A stretch of DNA of 64,000 nucleotides. Origin: JAISGQ01 sp964500965. Lineage in GTDB: Bacteria; Bacillota; Clostridia; Oscillospirales; Acutalibacteraceae. Shown here in pieces: positions 59,036 through 64,000 of this stretch. The translations under genes were made by a program, and so were the position numbers. Under the pieces are notes generated by a model that was not told the origin of the DNA, made no database searches, and saw only the letters and a program-made list of their open reading frames with translations. The stretch spans positions 55,127-119,126 of the forward strand of contig CAZCQZ010000002.1 in the NCBI GenBank assembly GCA_964500965.1. The letters are read 5' to 3'. Position 1 is the first letter of the stretch, and every line of letters starts with the position of its first letter.

Positions 59036-59069
59036 GGGGCTGTAAAAAGCGAAAGCTTTTTACAGCCCC
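59036..59069. terminator. Dispersed-family terminator hairpin, copy 7
   Basis: Perfect 15-bp stem GGGGCTGTAAAAAGC / GCTTTTTACAGCCCC with GAAA tetraloop, after the antiporter gene. Confidence 0.85.
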
Positions 59070-59399
59070 TTTAATTTTGATTAAAACGTGTGTGGTATGT
59101 ACAGGACAACCGATGCTCACCCGGAACCCATACAATGTTCCGAGCAAATCAGACTGTTTACGACAAAATATTTTTATCGAATAGCGCATAAATTTGCTCA
59201 AATCATTTGCGCACAAAATCTCATAACCCGGTTGTTTTTTGACGAATCGTGTCAAAATTTTTGGTCGTTTGTACAATTGTGACTAAAATGTACTTGAAAT
59301 TTCGGCATTTTATTTTCAGTTTTCGTCTTGAAGTTCTTGAAAATCCGTGATACCATGTCACTGCCACATAAAAAACACCAAAGTTAGGGGAAATGAATT
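59070..59399 (+). promoter_or_regulatory. spo0A upstream region with 0A-box-like sites
   Basis: No gene. Minus-strand ATTTTGTCGTA (59169-59159) resembles the Spo0A box (TTTTGTCGAAA). Further on, TTTTGAC (59237-59243) and GTCAAAA (59251-59257) form an inverted repeat of two TGTCAAA-like half-sites. A possible promoter TTGAAG (59328-59333), 17 bp, TACCAT (59351-59356) lies near the gene. No convincing SigH site was seen. Confidence 0.5.
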
Positions 59400-60158
59400 A
59401 TGAATGAAAAATTCATTGCAATCGTAACAGAAGACAGCGAGAAGCAAATGTCGATTTGCCGCCAGTATTTTGAGGACGTCGGAATAAACACTCTCCGATG
59501 CCACAAGGACGGTAGAGAGCTTATCAACATGATTGCTTCTCAAAAGCCGGACTTCGTCATCGCAGATGCTTACATGGACAACATTGACGGCATCGGCGTG
59601 CTTGAGGCTGTTTCCATGATGCCCGAATCTGAACAGCCCAAGGTCATACTCATGAGCGAATATCACAATCTTCGCCTGCAACGCGAAGCATTGGACAAGG
59701 GTGCTCTTGATATGATATGGAAGCCTCTTGACTACCGCGCTGTCGCAAACCTCCTGCACAGCATCATTCAGAACGAGCCGCAAAAAGACTTTTCCGCACT
59801 GTCAAACGAAATGGAAATCAGCATCACACGCATAATGCATCAGATTGGCGTCCCCGCTCACATCAAGGGCTACCATTACCTGAGATTCGCCATTATGACC
59901 GCAATTGAAAACCCGTCGATTATTAACGCAGTCACAAAGCAGCTTTATCCTCATGTGGCAAAACACTTTGATACAACTCCTTCCCGTGTCGAAAGGGCAA
60001 TCAGACACGCAATTGAAGTTGCATGGGATCGCGGAAATGTCGATGTACTGAATTCCTATTTCGGCTACACCATCCACAACTCCAGAGGCAAGCCTACCAA
60101 TTCCGAATTTATCGCTATGATTTCGGACAAGCTCCGATTGGGCATAAGGGTTGCTTAG
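59400..60158 (+). CDS. spo0A: Sporulation master regulator Spo0A
   Basis: A 252-residue response regulator that, when phosphorylated, activates early sporulation genes. Receiver (about 1-125): acidic pair Glu11-Asp12, phosphoryl-acceptor Asp56 in VIADAYMDNIDG, Ser in ILMSEYHN, Lys in IWKPLDY. The DNA-binding domain (about 145-250) matches Spo0A closely: ITRIMHQIGVPAHIKGYHYLRFAI, FDTTPSRVERAIRHAIEVAW and GKPTNSEFIAMISDKLRL. GGGG lies 9 nt upstream of the ATG. The usual neighbour spoIVB is not beside it here; an antiporter gene is upstream. Indicates a spore-forming lineage. Confidence 0.97.
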   Translation: MNEKFIAIVTEDSEKQMSICRQYFEDVGINTLRCHKDGRELINMIASQKPDFVIADAYMDNIDGIGVLEAVSMMPESEQPKVILMSEYHNLRLQREALDKGALDMIWKPLDYRAVANLLHSIIQNEPQKDFSALSNEMEISITRIMHQIGVPAHIKGYHYLRFAIMTAIENPSIINAVTKQLYPHVAKHFDTTPSRVERAIRHAIEVAWDRGNVDVLNSYFGYTIHNSRGKPTNSEFIAMISDKLRLGIRVA

Positions 60159-60202
60159 CTAATCGGTCGTGGATATTTGACCGTCACCTCGTTCGTGATG
60201 CG

Positions 60203-60285
60203 ATATGTAATGACAGCCGTGATTCAAGGCGGTGGATTAAATGTGGCATTTTCTTCCGCCTAAGCTCATTGCAGTCATTACATAT
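60203..60285. other. Long structured inverted repeat after spo0A
   Basis: Perfect 12-bp arms ATATGTAATGAC (60203-60214) and GTCATTACATAT (60274-60285), followed inward by GC/GC after one A-A mismatch, then TGA/TCA pairing and an AGGCGG/CCGCCT inner stem. The whole folds into one interrupted hairpin of about 83 nt. Located between the spo0A stop and its terminator; it has no T-run of its own. Confidence 0.6.
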
Positions 60286-60288
60286 TCG

Positions 60289-60321
60289 GCAAAGAAGCCC
60301 GGCATGTTCGGGCTTCTTTGC
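60289..60321. terminator. Bidirectional terminator between spo0A and rqcH
   Basis: Perfect 13-bp arms GCAAAGAAGCCCG/CGGGCTTCTTTGC, loop GCATGTT, between convergent genes. Confidence 0.85.
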
Positions 60322-60333
60322 ACTTCTTCCTCT

Positions 60334-62085
60334 TTAAACATCATGCTTTCTCAGCCGTTTCACAAGCTCCTCGTCGGGTTTGACAAACACCGTTGTCTGA
60401 TGAGTGTATATAACAAATCCCGGTTTTGAGCCGTTAGGCTTTGTCACGTAACGTATTTTCGTAAAGTCAACCGCAACCTGTCCCGATTGTCTTGCTTTGC
60501 TGTGCGTTGCGGCTATAATCGCCGCCTGTTCAAATGTTTTTTCGGGCACCTCTCTCCCCTCTGTACGTATCACAGTGTGAGAGCCCGGTATTTTAAGCGT
60601 ATGCAGCCAAATATCATCTTTGGCGGACTGCTTCATTGTCAGCTCGTCATTTTGTCTGTTATTACGTCCGACGAGAATAACAAAGCCGTCATCGGAAACA
60701 AATTCATAGGGTGCAAGTGCTTTAAGCTTTTGCTTTTTCGCGCCGCTTGACCGCAAATATCCCTGTTCTTCAAGCTCTGTGCGAATTTCCGCAAGCTCGC
60801 GTTCCGACCGCGCTCTGGAAAGTGCATCGGACACGGAATCCAGATAATCCATTTCGGCAATTCCGAGCTTCATTTGCTCCTCCAAATGAGCCTGCGCACT
60901 TTGCGCCCTGCGATAAGCCTTGTAATATTTCTGCGCATTTTGCGATGGTGTAAGCCTTTCATCAAGCTTGACTTCCATCTCCGGAAGGTTCTCGTCATAA
61001 TAATTAACAAGCTTTACAGTGCTGTCGCCTTTATTTATCAAATGCATATTTGAGGTTATCAGGTCGCCGCACAGGCGCAGGTCTTCCCTTTTTTGCGAGC
61101 ATTTCAGCTCGTTGGTCTGCATTATATATTTTCGATTTGCACGCTCAAACGCATTTGTAACGGTTTTGACAAGCTCCGCCGATTTTACTCTGATGCGTTC
61201 CAGCAGGTCGCGTTCGGAATAGAAGCTGTCAAGAAGCTGTGAAAAGCTTTCCGCTCTTTCGCATTTTACGCTGTCACCGTATTGTGTAATCGGCATATAC
61301 GAAAAATCCTGCGGCTTTATTCCGTTGTAAATTACCGTCGGAACACCTGCTCCGTCAAGGGATTTTGCGATTTTCTCCAATGCTGCGCGAAGCCGCTCTT
61401 TTGACGTTTCCGACATATCGCCTACTATCATATCCGCAGAGCAGACTGCATATGCCAGTTCTCGTGAAATCAACGGTGAAATTCCCTGAACACTGTCCAA
61501 CACAGCCTTAGAAACAGGAAATGTGTTCATGGAAAGTATCGCTTTGAAACACGCATCGACGCCGTTTTTCGTTAAACTTTTCTTGTTCTGCGGCGGTACT
61601 TCGCAGTAAAACAGTCCCGGCAGCACAAGCCGCTGTGAGCTCATTTCATAGTCAACACGTTTTATCGAATCAATAACTCTGCCCGTCTCATCAATAAATA
61701 CAATATTTGAGTATCTTCCCATTATTTCCATTGCAAGGGTCAGCGTTATTTCATCACCGAGTTCACTGTGAGCAAAAAAATCAATGAGCAGAACACGTTC
61801 AAATCCGCTTTGCCTTATGTCCGAAATTCTTGCTCCGATAAGCCTTTTTCTCAAAAGCATACAGAACATCGGCGGCACGGTCGGATTTTCGATTTCCGCC
61901 TTTGTGAAATGTATTCTCGGAGAATTTGCACGCGCACAAAGCAGCAGCTTTTCATTACATTCCTTTGACCTCAGACCGATTACCAGCTCCTCTCTTGAGG
62001 GCTGATAAATCTTATCGACCTTTGCGCCGATAGCCTGTTTCAGCTCGTTTTTTATAAAATTCAACATTACACCGTCAAGCGGCAT
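60334..62085 (-). CDS. rqcH: RqcH / NFACT-family ribosome quality control factor
   Basis: Binds stalled 50S-peptidyl-tRNA complexes and recruits tRNA-Ala to add Ala tails (known for the Bacillus homologue); older annotations call it fibronectin-binding protein. The 583 residues have the full order: NFACT-N domain with MPLDGVMLNFIKNELKQAI and RQSGFERVLLIDF, a helix-hairpin-helix region, a coiled-coil middle section (about 290-440) and the NFACT-R domain with DDIWLHTLKIPGSHTVI, AAIIAATHSKARQSGQVAVDF and KPGFVIYTHQTTVFVKPDE. The DR pair important in the Bacillus protein appears as ER here (FERVL). GGGGGAG precedes the ATG. Confidence 0.93.
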   Translation of the reverse strand: MPLDGVMLNFIKNELKQAIGAKVDKIYQPSREELVIGLRSKECNEKLLLCARANSPRIHFTKAEIENPTVPPMFCMLLRKRLIGARISDIRQSGFERVLLIDFFAHSELGDEITLTLAMEIMGRYSNIVFIDETGRVIDSIKRVDYEMSSQRLVLPGLFYCEVPPQNKKSLTKNGVDACFKAILSMNTFPVSKAVLDSVQGISPLISRELAYAVCSADMIVGDMSETSKERLRAALEKIAKSLDGAGVPTVIYNGIKPQDFSYMPITQYGDSVKCERAESFSQLLDSFYSERDLLERIRVKSAELVKTVTNAFERANRKYIMQTNELKCSQKREDLRLCGDLITSNMHLINKGDSTVKLVNYYDENLPEMEVKLDERLTPSQNAQKYYKAYRRAQSAQAHLEEQMKLGIAEMDYLDSVSDALSRARSERELAEIRTELEEQGYLRSSGAKKQKLKALAPYEFVSDDGFVILVGRNNRQNDELTMKQSAKDDIWLHTLKIPGSHTVIRTEGREVPEKTFEQAAIIAATHSKARQSGQVAVDFTKIRYVTKPNGSKPGFVIYTHQTTVFVKPDEELVKRLRKHDV

Positions 62086-62121
62086 CGGTATCTCCCCCTC
62101 GGTTATGTTTACGTATAATCG

Positions 62122-62886
62122 TTAACAATAGCCTAAAATATAATCGTTCTGAGTTGTTATAAACTCGGTTTCGGGGAATTTTTCGGCAAGTATATCACGC
62201 AACGCGGCAATTGCCGGGTATTCGGTTTCATAGTGTCCTGCGGTTGCAAGCATTATTCCTGCCTTGTATGCTCCGAGATAATTGTGATAACCGGCGTCTC
62301 CCGTCAGCAGTGCGTCTGCTCCCGCTTTCGCACAGGCATCAAAAAATTCTCCGCCGCCTCCGCCGATAACCGCAACTTTTTTTACTGTTTTCCTGTTCTT
62401 TGTGTATGTTATATTTCCTGCATTCAAGGCAACCTTTACCGTTGCAACAAATTCTTCGGCAGTCATTTCATGCGGTAAATCGCCTATTCTCGCAAGAGGG
62501 GCAGGCTCGTTTTCAACGGTAAGCGGTTCGACATTTCGCAGGTTTATCAGGTTTGCAAGCACATGGTTTACGCCCTGCTTTGCGCTGTCCCAATTTGTGT
62601 GCGCACCGATTGTATGTATTCCGCTCTGTGCAAGACGGTACACAAGGTCGGTATTCATGAGCTTTTTTATCGGGTCAAACAGCAATGGGTGATGAGTTAT
62701 TATAAGCTTTGCACCTTTTTCTGCCGCAAGGTCAATAACTCTGTCGGTTACATCAAGTGCCATCACGACTGTTTCCGTCTCATCTTCTATGTTTCCGACC
62801 GAAAATCCGGATTTGTCCCAGCTCATTTGCGTATCAAACGGTGCTATCTCGTTTATTGCATCGTATATATCCCTGATTTTTGTCAT
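62122..62886 (-). CDS. Nif3-like dinuclear metal-center protein (YqfO/DUF34 family)
   Basis: A 254-residue member of the NIF3 family with a bimetal site; some members are annotated as GTP cyclohydrolase I type 2, but the physiological reaction is unsettled. Metal-ligand motifs are LIITHHPLLFDPIKKL, IGAHTNWD and, at the C-terminus, TAGHYETEYPAI. VAVIGGGGGEFFDACAKAGADALLTGDAGYHNYL is the other family block. The inserted PII-like domain seen in B. subtilis YqfO is absent. ATG begins 2 nt after the trmK stop, the conserved trmK-nif3 pairing of Firmicutes. Confidence 0.94.
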   Translation of the reverse strand: MTKIRDIYDAINEIAPFDTQMSWDKSGFSVGNIEDETETVVMALDVTDRVIDLAAEKGAKLIITHHPLLFDPIKKLMNTDLVYRLAQSGIHTIGAHTNWDSAKQGVNHVLANLINLRNVEPLTVENEPAPLARIGDLPHEMTAEEFVATVKVALNAGNITYTKNRKTVKKVAVIGGGGGEFFDACAKAGADALLTGDAGYHNYLGAYKAGIMLATAGHYETEYPAIAALRDILAEKFPETEFITTQNDYILGYC

Positions 62887-62888
62887 TA

Positions 62889-63584
62889 TTATTCCTCCGA
62901 TAACATTTCAAGCTTTTCCGCTGTCTCTCTATACAGCCGTGCCTTATCGTTACAGCCGTCGTGCTCTAATCCTATAGCTTCGCTTCTCAGCATATTTGCC
63001 TGCCTTTTCAGCAGTCTGCGTGCGGAGTCATCGACACAGGGCACAAGCTTTCCCCCATAAGCTTCAAGCCTTGTCGGACTTACATTTATACCTGTGTAAC
63101 GGCATTTCATTATGGTATAGTCTCTGCCGGATTCCGTCACCGCCTTTTCTTTTGATATTTCAAATCCGTTTTCCATAAGCCATGTTCGCAAAAGGGCAGC
63201 CTTTGTCATCGGCTGAAATACAAAATTATATTTTTCGCTTTTCGTCCACTGTGCCGCTTCCAGTATTTGTGCGATAAGCTCTCCGCCCATTCCGGCAATT
63301 ACAATATCGCTCACTTCTTCCGGACCGACTTTCTCCAGCCCTCCCCCAAGACGAACGGATATTTTGTCTGTTAAGCCGTTTTCTTTTACATGTGCACTTG
63401 CGCTCTCATATGGCTTTTGAGCAATATCGGAAGCAATCGCATTCACACATTTTCCGCTTTCAACAAGAAATACAGGCAGCATTGCATGGTCGGTGCCGAT
63501 ATCGGCAACCACTCCGCCCGTCTCCACAAATTCGGCACACGCCGAAAGCCGTGCTCCGAGCTTTTCCTTTTTTCTTTCGCTCAT
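62889..63584 (-). CDS. trmK: tRNA (adenine-22 N1)-methyltransferase TrmK
   Basis: SAM-dependent enzyme that methylates A22 in bacterial tRNA. The 231 residues show the Rossmann-fold motif I VVADIGTDHAMLPVFLVESG, then AIASDIAQKPYESASAHVKENGL, VSDIVIAGMGGELIAQIL and FVFQPMTKAALLRTWLMENGF, all diagnostic for TrmK, with a C-terminal helical region that contacts tRNA. AGAGGTG lies upstream of the ATG. It forms an operon with the Nif3 gene and probably rqcH. Confidence 0.95.
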   Translation of the reverse strand: MSERKKEKLGARLSACAEFVETGGVVADIGTDHAMLPVFLVESGKCVNAIASDIAQKPYESASAHVKENGLTDKISVRLGGGLEKVGPEEVSDIVIAGMGGELIAQILEAAQWTKSEKYNFVFQPMTKAALLRTWLMENGFEISKEKAVTESGRDYTIMKCRYTGINVSPTRLEAYGGKLVPCVDDSARRLLKRQANMLRSEAIGLEHDGCNDKARLYRETAEKLEMLSEE

Positions 63585-63601
63585 GCTTTCACCTCTAAAA
63601 A

Positions 63602-63633
63602 TGGCTGTAAAAAACTTTCGTTTTTTACAGCCA
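63602..63633. terminator. Dispersed-family terminator hairpin, copy 8
   Basis: Perfect 14-bp stem TGGCTGTAAAAAAC / GTTTTTTACAGCCA, loop TTTC. Lies 10 nt past the DUF1858 stop on the minus strand and upstream of trmK. Confidence 0.85.
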
Positions 63634-63643
63634 CCTTTCTCAC

Positions 63644-63847
63644 TTATTTTGCTGCAAGATGTGCATTGATTTTTGCCACAAGTTCGTCACAGTCAACACC
63701 GTGTACCATGCAGGCCTGCTCTACAGTCTCACCTCTTGAATGAGGGCAACCCAGGCAGTGCATACCCATTTCGAGAAAGAAAGGTGCGGTGGTTGCATCC
63801 ATATCAAGAATGTCACCGATGATAGTATCTTTTGTTATCTGATTCAT
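63644..63847 (-). CDS. DUF1858 redox-disulfide protein
   Basis: A 67-residue soluble protein, MNQITKDTIIGDILDMDATT, with FFLEMGMHCLGCPHSRGETVEQACMVHGVD. The CxxC in HCLGC and the C-terminal Cys spacing are those of DUF1858, often found with hybrid-cluster protein or nitrogenase-like Fe-S enzymes and thought to carry a redox disulfide. The frame is open up to 63985, but ATG 63847 has GGAGG 7-8 nt upstream. Function not established. Confidence 0.9.
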   Translation of the reverse strand: MNQITKDTIIGDILDMDATTAPFFLEMGMHCLGCPHSRGETVEQACMVHGVDCDELVAKINAHLAAK

Positions 63848-63917
63848 TACAGCTTCCTCCATTGTGTTTAATAACAGCCTGCTTACACAAAGCTGTCGGG
63901 CAAGACCCGATATGTTT

Positions 63918-63946
63918 ATTATAACCCCTTTTATGAATAATTGCAA
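63918..63946 (-). promoter_or_regulatory. Promoter of the DUF1858 gene
   Basis: Minus-strand TTGCAA (63946-63941), 17-bp spacer, TATAAT (63923-63918). Remaining sequence to 64000 is A/T-rich with nothing assigned. Confidence 0.75.
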
Positions 63947-64000
63947 TACACGGTTTTTTCTAACTTTCTTTTGTAAAATGCACATAAAATTTTAAAATCA

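Overview
The window looks like chromosomal DNA of a spore-forming, obligately anaerobic Clostridia bacterium, most likely Oscillospiraceae/Ruminococcaceae. Grounds: a spo0A gene, a V-type ATPase operon in clostridial gene order, a sortase-assembled pilus locus of gut-Firmicutes style, acetate kinase, small anaerobe proteins (DUF1858, a flavin reductase-rubredoxin fusion, DUF3795), strong AGGAGG ribosome binding sites and SigA-type promoters with 17-bp spacers. Species cannot be named from sequence alone. No rRNA, CRISPR array, insertion sequence or complete prophage is visible; one tRNA (Ser-GGA) is present.

Layout. 1-3030 (minus): the end of the infC-rpmI-rplT operon with a probable L20-type attenuator, then a TrmH-family rRNA methyltransferase and a partial dprA. 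3083-7290 (plus): an ArsR/SmtB-type zinc-sensor repressor, an ABC transporter (ATPase plus large FtsX-type permease) and two small unknown proteins. 7356-9715 (minus): upp-uraA uracil salvage. 10063-22294 (plus): a pilus locus containing a coiled-coil protein, signal peptidase I, a 2256-residue adhesin, an LPETG major pilin, a class C sortase, an LPQTG minor pilin and a second sortase. 22306-25343: a GH31 glycosidase divergent from an AraC regulator. 25348-28480: an XRE regulator with strong operators, a PHP phosphatase and an ACT/UPF0210 pair. 28626-37270: a nine-gene V-ATPase operon. 37364-42385: DUF378, ackA, tmcAL, iscU-cysteine desulfurase and rnhA. 42507-47370: tRNA-Ser, a MerR-like protein, a MATE transporter, a lipoprotein and DUF3795. 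47778-55626: a thioredoxin/flavin reductase-rubredoxin/DUF1836 operon, DegV, a putative metallopeptidase, a ClpE-like unfoldase, pgsA, cvpA and DUF6062. 55737-60158 (plus): OGG1-type glycosylase, mnmA, a CPA2 antiporter and spo0A. 60334-63847 (minus): rqcH, a Nif3-family gene, trmK and DUF1858.

Most notable: (1) the pilus locus, whose giant adhesin carries a CHAP-like domain in which both catalytic positions appear substituted, a duplicated Cys/His motif, and a LAETG sorting signal with an unusually long tail; (2) eight near-identical CTGTAAAAAAC...GTTTTTTACAG hairpins used as gene-end terminators across the window; (3) several undescribed regulatory elements: a zinc-sensor operator, direct repeats at the AraC/GH31 intergenic region, an XRE operator placed at the start point of a possible ~170-nt noncoding RNA, paired hairpins between the pilin and sortase genes, and a structured element downstream of spo0A. 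All functional calls rest on reading motifs by eye; no database search was run.
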